Assembly: GCF_947623445.1 (NCBI RefSeq)
Contig: NC_135241.1
Location: forward strand, 7,256,501-7,320,500
Length of the DNA: 64,000 bases
Direction: 5' to 3'
Source: Clavelina lepadiformis
Taxonomy: Eukaryota; Chordata; Ascidiacea; Aplousobranchia; Clavelinidae
Shown here: piece after piece, positions 11,012-22,416 of the stretch
Layout of the letters: every line of letters begins with the position of its first letter
Numbering within the stretch: the stretch's first letter is position 1
Translations under genes and position numbers: made by a program
The notes under the pieces: model-generated
Seen by the model: the letters and a program-made list of their open reading frames with translations, nothing else
Databases searched by the model: none
Told to the model about the DNA's origin: nothing

Positions 11012-12815
11012 TTTTGTTTACACTAATCAGATTTTAGACTAAATTCAAAAATTGTATATCCAGACTGAAAAAATAACTGTAAACCATTATTATAGAACAT
11101 CGTATGTATTTAAACTATAGTATATGTATAATGAACTGGGAAAAATGTATGTATATTCAGTGTACACTTATCCACAGAAGACACGGATACACAGCACAAA
11201 ATTAAAATTATAACGACCTAACTCTTTTTGAATATTAGATTTTGTTTTTTGTCCAGTAACTGATTTTGCCACTTTCAAACAAAATCTATAATTCTGTTTA
11301 AACATCTTCTGACACATTCAGAATTTATGCAAACTTAATACCTATGTTCAAATGTTCATGTCCACTGGATCAACAGCTTCTGACCACAGCAATAGTGATC
11401 TTTAGCGAATAAAGTATAACTTTGAATATAGTTTACATTTTAGGTTTCTGATGTGTATGTTGATGCATGCTGGACTGTGTCCATGTCCACCACTCTTTAA
11501 CAGGAGTTCCATGAAACATTTAGAGGGATTTCTTGAGCTTTAAGGGAATATTAATTTGCAACTTGTGAACAATTGCATCACATTAGTAACATTAAAACAC
11601 TCTGATTTAATCTCTGCTGGCCTATAATGCATAAAATTACCACATGTCAACTTCGATTTAGAAAAAACGTCTAAATCATTCAAAAATATTCTGTTTAAAG
11701 AAAACAAACCAAGAACTGTTTGCAGAGTAGATTTCCATTACACAATTCTAATGTCACAAACCCTCATAGACAACATAATACTAGCAAAAAGTGTCTTGCA
11801 ATTTAAAAAAAAAATGCTAATCTCAGTGCATAATATTTAATGAAGGCCCAAACTCACAGCCCACCAAGCATGTATGCATACCACAGCTACAGTAAAAAAT
11901 TGCACTTACAAACTAACAACAGCAATTTCAGAACTGTGCATGAGAACACGAATAATTAATAGTTCCAAACCAAAAACAACCACATTTGTTTTTCAAAAAT
12001 ATCTGGTACAAGAGACCACCGGCGTAATCAGCAAAAATCAAAGGGGTAGGAAACAAAATAGAGATACTAGTTTTCAAAAAAGCAGTAGGTAGCCTATATT
12101 GAAAAAGCTATTGGCTAGCATTAGGTTCTTTTAAACGTTAACAGAACTGGGCCTGAGAGCATGCTTTTATCGTGTCATTCACTTTTTGCCTTAATTTTTT
12201 GGTACAAAAACGCTGTGAAGGCATAGAAGAAAAGTAAAGAAACTACTGAAAAAACATTGGCTCACTTTTTGACAGCAAAAGACAAGAGGGGGCTTATATG
12301 CCCGACCAAAAATCTGGAAAAATATTTTTGTCTCATCGGCTGAGTTTGGTTCTGATAAACAGACCACAAGTGATCATCAGGACAAAATTAAGTAATTTTA
12401 CACGCGAAGTTATTCTGTTAGCTTATTGTTGAAAATCATGAGCATCGAAGTGCCGTTAATTGATTTGCTTTCTGGCTGACATTCAACTTCTGTTATTAAC
12501 GTCGTTGCATTCATATCCTACTTTTATGTTAGATTTTATTACATTGTGAATTCTAGTGAAAGTCATTGCAATTACACCATCAGTTACTACACACACCAAC
12601 TACGCAAATACATATTAATATATTTATACGAAAAGAATAAGATGAATGTTATGGTTTATCATGGACATTCTGAAGTGCTTTACATAATTGATTTACCAAC
12701 CATGTTTCAAAACGATCGCTTTAAAATATAAACAATGGCGGAAATGAGGTTAAATTTTTCACAAGACAAATTGTTTCAGATGCTCGTGTTGGTAACTACA
12801 TAGTCATAAAGCGAA
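11012..12815. other. Upstream of p23: no gene seen
   Basis: AT-rich sequence with short random open frames only. It must hold the p23 promoter and 5' leader near 11012-11100, but I see no motif I would name. Confidence 0.5.
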
Positions 12816-12817
12816 TA

Positions 12818-13687
12818 CAGTGAGACCTCGTTAATCCGGACCACTTCGTTTCGTCAAAAAATGTCGGTTTAGCGGGGTATCCGGATTATCGGAAAGTAAA
12901 AAATCAATCAATCTTGCAAATGCAGTACCGTGTTCAAAACGCAGTGTGCACCTTACTCCAATTCTAAGTACCGAGTTTCTGGCTGGACAGCAACTAAAAT
13001 AAAATTATATTTATTGTATGATCTGACCCAGTGTCGAACCCCAGAACCACCGTATTAAAGACGAATGCTCTAAGCCAGAAGTGACGAACATGCGGCCGCA
13101 AATCGGTTTGAAAACCGCTCTTGCATGGCGAAGCATTCCGGCGGGACCAGCAGTCTTGAACTTTCTTTGACCTGTTTCTAATCTTTGTTGTTCTTTCTAA
13201 TATATCAAAAGCTGATAGCACGATTGAGTTGCAGCAGTATGTCTTCAATAGATTGCCGCACTCAACCGATGTACTGTACGTTTTTTTTGCGACCGCGGAA
13301 GCGTTGTTTGTTACTGTTGATGAACAATTTATTTTTTCGTTTCTAAATTTTTTTACAAAGCGTAATGCTGTATAGTACTGTACTTTTGAATCAATAAAGA
13401 CCGCAACGTTATTATGCGTAGATAATCGGCTATTGTTTCGTCAACTAACTACATACTGTATTAGGACAATCGTGAATCATTTTCGCTTAACTGTTAATAA
13501 TCCGGTTTATCGGATTTTATTGCTATTGATTTAGCACATTTGTTCCAAAACTTTTGTGTCGGAGTCGGACAGCGGGGTTTCCGGATTAAAGGGGTAAAAT
13601 GCATAGGAAGAAATCCGTTCCCGGCAGTTTTGTGTCGGATAGCGGGGATTCCGGTTCATCGGGGTCCGGATTAACGAGGTCTCACTG
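12818..13687. mobile_element. Tc1/mariner pogo/Tigger-like MITE
   Basis: Near-perfect inverted ends starting CAGTGAGACCTCGTTAATCC and closing with its reverse complement, flanked by TA on both sides (12816-12817 and 13688-13689). It is 870 bp without a transposase. Subterminal copies of a motif like AGCGGGG-x-TTCCGGATTA recur at about 12870, 13570 and 13640 and could be extra transposase sites. A tRNA-like stretch lies inside on the minus strand. Confidence 0.88.
13021..13082 (-). other. tRNA-like fragment (A- and B-box) inside a MITE
   Basis: On the minus strand TGGCTTAGAGCA (A-box-like) is followed by a small stem with a 7-nt loop CTTTAAT and then GGGGTTCGACACT (B-box-like), in the order and spacing of a tRNA with a shortened D arm. 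The T stem pairs poorly and the loop would give a UUA anticodon, so it is not a working tRNA. It may be a SINE head or a tRNA pseudogene. Confidence 0.4.
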
Positions 13688-13689
13688 TA

Positions 13690-15173
13690 CAACGCAATGT
13701 TAGGTGGTAATGGAAGACAGTGTACAGAACTACTGGAGTAAAGCAATAATATTGAGCAGATTTAAAACTTTGTTAAATAGACAGACAAAATAAGACCGGT
13801 TGCGATGATTTGTTATTCGACAGTATTTATTTGTTATTAGTGGTAAACAGTTGTCTTCTCAATGACACACAAGGTTTTTTGCATGAGAAAAACATGAGGG
13901 TGATTATGCGCCCTACGGTCTGGTTTTAACTGTTGTTGTTGATCTGGTAGAAGCTTTGTAGAAGCAAATTTCTTTTTGAGTTTAATTTTCTTTCAGAATC
14001 AGAAGATTAATGCCATGTGTTAGTTCTTAACTAGCAAATGATTTACAACAATAATAAAAGTTTTGCCATTGTGAAAAAGCATTCCTCTCGAAAAAGTTGC
14101 ATTGTGGTGGGGATTATCATTAATCACAAGGATCATGACATTAGAAAACAGTAAATCATGGTAAAATCATGTAACTAGCATTAACTAAAAATTTAAAAAA
14201 ATGGCAGCCATTCAATCTGTTGAGGTGCACTATTGTTGATTTAAAACATTAGCGAACTTTGGCCCAGTGCCACTACCCTCAACGGGTCAAAGTTTTTTCA
14301 CAAAAACTGTTGACACTAATAGTGATAGTGGTCCAATATGTAATTGCACTTTAATAAGCAAATGAACTTTTCAAATACAGTGCAAGTCTTCAACCACTGG
14401 GTGACAGAGACAATTTGTCAAGTTTACCTGACATTTTCCGGTGATGTTTGAAGAAAAGTTTTGCAGATTAAGGGTAAATTTACTAATAAAAAATCGTTCA
14501 AAAATTTAATACTGAGAAAATATGATGTCTATGTTTAAAAAATCTACCAATCAAAAAATGGTAAACTCAGCATGAGTACGTGTTAAACATTAAAATTTTG
14601 TTTTCATACACTTGGGGAAATTTTATAGACTGGCTCCAATCCAGGAAAAGCCGAGTACACTGGAAAAAAAGTTATATATAATTAATTAATTTACAAATTT
14701 TAGGAATACAGTATAAAAGCAGGATGAAATTCTGCACGTGATGGTATAAATTTCGTTGTTGTACATTGAATATTACTTGTTTTATTTGGGTTTGAATCAG
14801 CAAGATAGAGTGTTTTTTCATATATTTTTTAACGTATCATGTAGCGTAGCCTACCTTTCCATAGACATCGAGTAACATTACTTTGCTATCCATAGCAATG
14901 CATTTTTGCGATAATTGATCTTGATCACTGGCTCCACCCCAAATTTCAGACCCAAGCAGAGAAAAGTAGTTAAAAAGAAACTATACAGAGAAGACTACTC
15001 CGCAAAAAATTAACATAGAGGAGAAATTAACCAGGTTTTTCTGAGTTGGGTGAGTTTGACGCAATGGAACTTAAAAAGTATTGTCGATAGAGACTCAAAA
15101 TATTTGCAGTTTGGCACTCTTTGGCAATCAAAGTGAGTGGAAATTTTTCATTGTTAAAGTGAAGTAGGGTCTA
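13690..15173. other. No gene seen
   Basis: AT-rich, low-information sequence; no exon-like open frames, RNA gene or clear inverted ends found. Confidence 0.45.
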
Positions 15174-16381
15174 TCGGCAGTATTGCGGCCACATTTTTTC
15201 TTTGCGATTTGAAGCTCATGTTAAATACATTTGCCTGAGGCTAGAGAAAAAATTTTTTCACCATATTGTGCAGAATTTAATTTACTTTTTTACTATAATT
15301 TTATATTAATTTCAACTGATGCAAAAACGGAGCAAAACGATTTCTTCCAAGACTACTTTTTCCGGGTTATCGCGGACTCCTTTCAAATGCGGCCGCTTGT
15401 CCCTGCTTTTGCGGACGTATTTTTATGAAGAAGTTAGCCTTTTACAGTGTTGCAGTTTGGTGTATGCAAGACTGAAGAAGAATACTGGAGTTAAGAGCAA
15501 TGCAAAATAAGTTTTTTTAATTTATTAAGTTGCAACTAATTGTATAATAAGAAATGTGTATGTTTAAATATTGTAATAATAAGGGAGAAGAATATTCAGA
15601 TAACTTGGTTTGTGTAAAAGGAAACCACTACGATTTGTTTTTACTTTTGCATTTATACAATGGACGGGCCAAGTTTTAAAACGCTTTTAGTATACCTCGC
15701 ATATCCTATAGGCATAACTTACCCGTAACGATTATCATATTTTTTCAGTGTATTGCAAAATTAAAAGAGTCATTACTCATTACGCTTTGAGTATTGAAAG
15801 CCACTGAGGCCCTTCGAATGGACATTTCGCCGTCTTTAATAGCTGAAAAAGCTGGGTTTAACGTTACTCGATCGTAAGCCTTCCTTGATTTCTTACTTGG
15901 TAACTCCATATTGCTCAAATAGACCAAAGTAAGCAAATAATTGAGTGCAAACAACGCACTTGATAAACGAGAATGACAACGTTTTGCTGTCCGTATTTCG
16001 GGGGTTGTTTGTAATTGTGATGCCACACAGAAAAATAAAAAGAAAACACTGAAAACATTCACAAAGACATCAAAAATTTTGTATATACACAGAAAAATAC
16101 AGTTAATCGTGTGCGAAAAAAGAGCAACATTTGCTGGAGAAACAGCAGTTTAGCTTACAAAATGAAAAAAAATTTTTTGCCATTTTTCATAGCGTTCTGG
16201 TCTGTTTGAGATAGCCACGTTCTAAGGGTAATAACAAAATTTTTACTTGGAGTAGCTCCTTGAAATTTGCTAAAGTTGTTTTTAAGGAATATTAGATAAG
16301 GTTAATTTAAAAAAAAAATTTTTCGTTATAAATTTTTTTGGATAATTTTAGACAAATGTTTACCGGCCGCAATAGCGCCGA
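15174..16381. mobile_element. Probable pogo-like element relic with short inverted ends
   Basis: TCGGCAGTATTGCGGCC at the left and the reverse complement of TCGGCGCTATTGCGGCC at the right form imperfect 17-bp inverted ends. I do not see a clean target duplication, so the exact borders are uncertain. A pogo-type helix-turn-helix fragment lies inside on the minus strand. Confidence 0.5.
15745..15909 (-). pseudogene. Fragment of a pogo/Tigger transposase N-terminus
   Basis: Minus-strand frame from ATG at 15909: MELPSKKSRKAYDRVTL followed by AFSAIKDGEMSIRRASVAFN. This resembles the N-terminal psq-type helix-turn-helix of pogo/Tigger transposases (basic start, then a G-E-M-S-x-R-x-A motif). The catalytic DDE domain is absent. 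The open frame runs upstream to 16062, but that part looks random. Confidence 0.5.
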
Positions 16382-16393
16382 TTGAAAAAATCT

Positions 16394-16434
16394 TACCACC
16401 CAGACAGCAACACAGTGTAGCGGCCTGGGTGGTA
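16394..16434. repeat. Short inverted repeat (hairpin)
   Basis: TACCACCCA and TGGGTGGTA, 9-bp perfect arms with a 23-base spacer, immediately outside the right end of the probable pogo relic. Function unknown. Confidence 0.6.
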
Positions 16435-16439
16435 TATTT

Positions 16440-18604
16440 TAATACAATTACATCATTTCTTGGAAAAGTTTTTTCTAGTTATTGATTGAAGTTTATGAAC
16501 TTGTTTTTGGATACACACTTCAACTGTCGTTTGATCTTTGGAAACTTGCTCTGAACAACTACGTGTGAACACTCCTTTTAGTACGTTCCCAAGTTGTTTT
16601 CCAGCATCTGTGGTGATAAGAAGTCTTATTGGAAATGCCCGCTTCTTAACTTTAACACTGATTATTTTAATTTATCTATGTCTATGTGTCAGCTTTAGCT
16701 AGATGAATCTCACATTGTCAACACATTGTTTTCCTCGCTGCACATGTTATGAAATGCTGCGTTTTTCTTCTCGAACATTTTAACTCCCATCGCTTTTACA
16801 TTTTCTAAACTCGCACTTCTACCAGCGAGTAGAGATCGAGCTTTAGTCGAGTGAATCTTTGAGATAAAGAGCGTTAACTGTGTGAATCAGCGAAATTAAC
16901 AGACGAGCTGTCTGAGCTAGTCATGGAAATTGCAAATCATGTATTAGACATCTTATAAGCAATAGTATTACGTATGTTATTGGTTATTTGTAATATTGAG
17001 AAAGTGTACAGCATGCACCTATAATAAAAATCTTTTCTTGTACTATTTCTGTTGTTAAATTAAAACCTTTCGGTTGACAAAAGGTTAGGGTATTCTAACC
17101 GTACGCAACAATAGAGTCAGATGATTCAGCAGGTAAATTAAGTGAAGGCACCTTGATAAGTTAAGATAAGTCTGCTCTTCAACAGAAAGGGTTAGAATAT
17201 GTCAATATCATAGGCTAAACGTAATAAACTTCTAGTGTACTCAAAAAGTGCGGCACTATAGTATATATAAACTCAAAAAACGGTAACCAACTAAAACAGT
17301 CACTCTGAAAAGTTTTTTAAAGCACCAGTGCACCACCAACTTCTAAACTTAGCCTACAGACCTCGCCTGGTTTAAGAAACAAAAACGAGCTTAACTAGCG
17401 CGAAATGGAGGCATGTTTGTTATATGGACATCTTATAGATATTGGAAACAGAACCAATTCAAAATGTTTTTGAAGGGGAACTGAAGTTATATTCAGGTTC
17501 TTTTAAGATAGAATAGAAATTTGCTAATCCCGAAAAAAAACAAACAAATTGCTTCTGTTTTTTTTTGTTAAAAAATTATTGTCAAATACATAGTATAGCG
17601 CTGGGAGCGGATTTAACACTGTATTGAGTGGGTGTTCAAGCCCGCATCAAAAACAAAGCAGCTGCTGAAAAAATCGACTCTGCAAAATTTTTAAACGCAT
17701 TGCACGTGTTTTTATAAATTCACATTATTTATTGGTTGAGTGATATTATGATTAATAAATAGAGTTTTTAATCTCACAAGCGGAAAGCTGGGCTTGAGCG
17801 CGCCGGTGGCTGTTTTTTGAGGAGTGATGTGCAGAGCGATGCGCTTTCTTTGAATTAAGATCAAAACCACGAGCGCGTATCTTTTAAAGGTTATTCGTAC
17901 GTCGCTCATTTTTTGCACAAAAAGCGCTTCGAAATCACAAAATGGATACAAATGGTTAGATTAAAAGGAAATTTAAGTTTCTGAACTGCTTTAAAACTTT
18001 TGATGTAATGATGTGATGGAAAATTGACTGTTTTAAGACTAATTTCGTGTACTATTTTCGCTTCTCAATGCTAATGGTAAAAATAAACAATACAATACAT
18101 AATACTAAGCACATCAGAAGCGGTGATGGCCATTCGAAATGAAAGCTTTGTTTTTTGAGCTGATATCAATGGTCAATGAGACGTTGTCTGATGAGATGAT
18201 AAGAGACTCACATAGACTAGCCGAGTTATCATCGTAGTATCGTAATTTGCCTCACGTTTCCGTTGTTTTTATAACGATCGTTAGGTATAACGTTTGAAAG
18301 TGAAGAACGTTAAATTATTTAGTGTCGGCATCTACAATCTAGAAGGTTTTTAATACCCTAATCGTCTATATTCTTTATTTTTTGTGGCGGGTGTGACCAA
18401 AACCATACCCTTCATCAATAACATCGGATTTCATGAAATTCCCTACCACGCGCATTTACTACAAACAATGATAAGCAATTATTAAGCTATGCACAAGTGC
18501 AATCTGTATGAATGCGGAACTGTGACCTTACATTTACATACACTTCAAAGTAGCACTGATAGTTACAAATCAGATAACAATAAGTCCAGATTTGGCTTTC
18601 AATA
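16440..18604. other. No gene seen
   Basis: AT-rich sequence with only short random open frames. No RNA gene or transposon ends recognised. Confidence 0.45.
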
Positions 18605-18623
18605 ATTTTCATATTATGCAAAC

Positions 18624-18897
18624 GGTGGTCGGACGATTCAACCCACGGACGGTTCAACCCGCGGACGATTCATCCCGCGGACCATTCAACCCGCGGACGA
18701 TTCAACCCACGGACGATTCAACCCGCGGACCATTCAACCCGCGGACGATTCAACCCGCGGACGATCCAACCCACGGACGATTCAACCCCGGACGATTCAA
18801 CCCCGGACGATTCAACCCGCGGACGATTCAACCCACGGACGATTCAACCCCGGACGATTCAACCCAGGACGATTCAACCCACGGGCGATTTAACCCA
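18624..18897. repeat. Left tandem-array terminal repeat of the MULE
   Basis: About 17 head-to-tail units of 15-16 bp, variants of GGACGATTCAACCCGC with CACGG, CGCGG or CCGG linkers. The right array at 20696-20976 is its inverted partner. Confidence 0.9.
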
Positions 18898-19089
18898 TTT
18901 ACAAAAACGTCTACGCAGTTCGTTATCAGGCACGGATGCCGCTTTTACCACTATACCAATACACATCTTGTGTTGAAATAAAAACAAGTTTATGTACAGT
19001 GTTGTAACTAGTAGACCTGCTTAGCGAAAAATAAATAAAGCCTACACGTTGATTAAAATTCAAACCTTAGAAAATGTACTTGCACAAGG

Positions 19090-20137
19090 ATGCCTAAACG
19101 TTCTACTTCAGAAAGAAATATTAGAAGAAGACGCCAAAATGGTACTGCAGCACATCCTGTACCAGGAGAGATTAACTTTCAAATTCCACCAGAGTACCTA
19201 GAGATAGTGCTATATGATTCGGGGGAAGGAGACAGGCAACGGATCATTGCCTTGGGCTGCGTGGAACTTCTTCATTACCTGAACCAAGGTCTCTTTCTCG
19301 CAGACGGAACTTTCGACGTCGTTCCTGGCATCTTCTTCCAGCTGTACACCATTCACTGCAAGGTTGGACACAGTTATCCACCTATAGTTTACTTTCTCTT
19401 GCCCAACAAGTCTCAAGAAACGTATACAAAGATGTTGCAAGCCCTCAGGATTATACGTCCAATGGCACAGCCCGATAAAATTCTTTTGGATTTTGAAATC
19501 GCTGCTATAAATGCATTTAGGTCTGAATATCCTTCAGCAACCGTTTCCGGTTGCTATTTTCATTTGGCTCAGTCCGTTTTAAGAAAAGTAAACGAACTCG
19601 GTCTGAAAACCAGGTATGAAACCGACAGCATCTTCCAAATGTTAGTGAAGTCGCTGTCTGCATTGTCTTTTGTTGCAGTCGCTGACCTGGAGAGTATTTT
19701 TGAACAACTTGCCAACACATTTCCAGACGAGGTTGCCTGCAACGATCTTTTAGTTTACTTTGAAAGCAATTATATCCGTGGTTCAAGAACAGGACGCCAT
19801 CAACGACAGGCTAGATTTCCCCCTTCGTTGTGGAATCATTACGACGACGCGATACTTTGCGAGCCCAAAACAATAAATTGCACAGAAGGGTTTCACAATG
19901 CCCTCAAATCACTATTTCTGTGTTCTCATCCGAACATTTGGTCATTTCTGGACGGTATAAAACGCGATATCGCGATACAACGGCTCGGTGCTCGGTGCTC
20001 GGTGCGCAGTTGTTAATTTGGACCAACCACGAAGGAAATACACACACCTGGCTCACAGACTTTCGGCAAAGGTTTGCACTTATGCAAATGAGCCAGATAA
20101 ATTGATGTATCTGCGTGCAATCGCTCATATGTGCTAA
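19090..20137 (+). pseudogene. MULE transposase, frameshifted near the C-terminus
   Basis: ATG at 19090 opens MPKRSTSERNIRRRRQ. The MULE transposase domain (Pfam MULE, PF10551) is clear from about residue 70: LADGTFDVVPGIFFQLYT (first Asp), ILLDFEIAAINAF (second Asp), then GCYFHLAQSV (Cys-x2-His), and CTEGFHNALKS near residue 275, which supplies an acidic residue. The open frame stops at 20016, but the expected C-terminus (PRRKYTHLAHRLSAKV, ending YLRAIAHMC, TAA at 20135-20137) continues in another frame. The shift falls in a triple 7-bp repeat CTCGGTG at 19984-20004. No FLYWCH finger is seen upstream. Such proteins cut and paste their own DNA; this copy is probably inactive but young. Confidence 0.88.
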
Positions 20138-20695
20138 TTAATTACCGTTTGTAGTACCCTTTTCAGCTTTGTGTTTTATACGTGCTGTGTTTGTGTTCAG
20201 GTTCATGTTCTTAAGCTTGCCTGTAAATAAAACAACTTTCTTTCTAATTAATCGATGTATAAACAGGTGTCTATAAAAATATCTGTAATTTGTGTACATG
20301 CAAAAAAAGAAATACACACATTTACGTACGTGGGTCGAAAGCATTTTGTCTTTTCAAAAACTTCAAAAATGTTAACTTAATGCTAAAAGGTGAACATTTT
20401 ATATAATAACCGATCTACACGGGTAAATACAAAAAATAATAGCAGGCGTAGACAGAAATGTACGCAAAGTACTGTATAGGGCAAAATAACAATATTCAAG
20501 GTTTTACTGGAAAGCAGAAAACAATAAGTGTTTTGATGTACAACCAATGCTAACAAGAAGTGGTAAAAGAAAAAAAAGGAAACACAAAAAGCTCTATATT
20601 AGTTTAGGCCTATATATTAGCTTTATTTAGCTTACATAATATTGGCTACAAAGTAACTTGGTGATAAGTTGATAACCTAAGCCAATAGTACGTGA

Positions 20696-20976
20696 AAGGT
20701 CCGTGGGTTGAATCGTCCTAGGTTGAATCGTCCTGGGTTGAATCGTCCGTGGGTTGAATCGTCCGCGGGTTGAATCGTCCGGGGTTGAATCGTCCGTGGG
20801 TTGAATCGTCCGTGGGTTGAATCGTCCGCGGGTTGAATCGTCCGCGGGTTGAAAGGTCCGTGGGTTGAATCGTCCGCGGGTTGAATCGTCCGCGGGTTGA
20901 ATCGTCCGCGGGTTGAATCGTCCTGGGTTGAATCGTCCGTGGGTTGAATCGTCCGGGATTGAATCGACCTGGAACC
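20696..20976. repeat. Right tandem-array terminal repeat of the MULE
   Basis: About 17 head-to-tail units with core GGGTTGAATCGTCC, the reverse complement of the left array. Linker variants (CGCGG, CGTGG, CCTGG) occur in a different order from the left arm, so the two arms are not simple copies of each other. Confidence 0.9.
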
Positions 20977-21450
20977 ATTTTCATATTATGCAAACACCAA
21001 AGGCCAAGAAAATGTGCAGTACATGGTTTAAAATGGTAGCTACTATTAAATCTTTATTTACCAAGACAAGTTCAATCTGTACCTTACTTCTAACGAAGGA
21101 TGATTTTTTTTCTGATCTTAATCACTAAAATACAGAACACCTTTCAGATGATTGTGCTGGACAACACAAATCTTCCTTATTCAACTTACACAAACGGGAC
21201 TTTAACATACTGCCTATTTGGAATTTTGTGCAACGAGCCATTGCAAGTCCTTTTTATGGTGCTATTAATAGAAAACTCGTACACCTAAGCTTGGCACAAC
21301 CACGTAAAAATAAAATTTTAACTGCCAAATATGGTTATAATTTCTGCAAAACAGTCATGCCCATGATTTTTTTTCGTTTCAATGATAATTAACTTGATAA
21401 TGGATGTTTGCTATGTTTATATAGTTGATATTTAGGTATTTACCACGTCT

Positions 21451-21780
21451 TTGCGATATGTTACAATATCTTCTGAGTGTGTGGAGGCATCAAATTTAAA
21501 ATTATGGCTGAGGATGAAAGATAGCAGGATGCTACAATTTTTTGACAATCTTCCCTTGCCCCAAGCAAAAGTTTCCATTTGGAGGATTATTGCAGTTAAA
21601 TATGATCAATGGTGGTGGATTGGAACAATCCCGGAAGATTTAGCACCTGAAGATGAGCTGTGAATCAAATTTATGCATCCCCATGGTCTAAGGCCGACGA
21701 GACTGGCCAAAACGAGATGACATTATATATGTTCCCAAAAACAGATCTTATGAATGTAATGTAATGAAAATGTCTTACAC
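21451..21780 (+). pseudogene. Broken coding fragment with KYDQWWWIGTI motif
   Basis: Open from 21451 to a TGA at 21661-21663, with LPLPQAKVSIWRIIAVKYDQ, then WWWIGTIPED. After the stop the same frame continues IKFMHPHG, and a second frame gives DDIIYVPKN. The pattern (V-A-V-x-Y-D, W-W-x-G, F-M-H-P-x-G, V-P) resembles a small domain I have seen in predicted invertebrate proteins of unknown role, often near transposons. Two breaks make a working gene unlikely. The remaining stretch 20996-22390 shows nothing else. Confidence 0.4.
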
Positions 21781-22416
21781 TTACCATCAGCAGACCTGGT
21801 AAAGTGTTTTGATAGAAAATAAGTCACGTTTAAACATAATTATGACGAACTACATGATTTACACCCCAAGAAAAGACCATGTCATAACAAGTTAAAACAA
21901 TTGTTAAAACTTTTTAAAGTACTAATAAATATATTTACTTGAAACATTCTTATTGAAATGTTTGTAAATTTACCCATTTGGAAATGTGATGTGAAATTAA
22001 TTCTTAGCGCAATTTAATGGGCTTATTCCAGAATGTAAAGTTGGTAATGTGCCCTGATTTATCACCTAATGATTTAATCCCATACGCAGCCCACTATGTG
22101 CACATTTTAAACGAAAAATGCTTTTTATGCCTTTGTAGTCATGTTATATAGATGCTAGAGAAACAATTGATATATACCTGCACTGCAATAATCTTACTAT
22201 GCAAGAAAGAACAAGTTAAAAATAAACTTGCCAATAATTTTTTTAGATATGAATAATTGTAAGAGTTTGATTTAGTTAGGGGATTAGAACTGTATTGAAT
22301 AAAATCACATTCCTTGACAGAGATTTTAAATCGTTCAATATCCTGTAAGGTATATTATACATATGACAATAACTTGGTTATTTAGGAATCAACTTTAGGC
22401 CAATTTTTTCTTTAAA

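Larger units (their letters stand above)
18624..20976 (+). mobile_element. Mutator-like element (MULE) with tandem-array inverted ends
   Basis: Both ends are arrays of a 15-16 bp repeat (core GACGATTCAACCC) in opposite orientation, with outer ends GGTGGTC and GACCTGGAACC. Between them lies a MULE transposase gene. A 19-bp direct repeat ATTTTCATATTATGCAAAC lies immediately outside, at 18605-18623 and 20977-20995; this is longer than the usual 9-bp MULE target duplication. A 136-bp relative with the same outer ends lies at 31380-31515. Confidence 0.85.

Noticed and set aside
11874-12731. Short open frames as small genes
   Set aside because: Low-complexity AT-rich composition, no splice context and no recognisable motifs.
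15745-16062. A 105-residue secreted protein starting at 16062
   Set aside because: The hydrophobic start looks like chance; the only meaningful part is the helix-turn-helix fragment below 15909.
18629-18897. Tandem 16-bp repeats as a CRISPR-like array
   Set aside because: Eukaryotic context, no variable spacers, and an inverted partner at 20696-20976 with a MULE between them.
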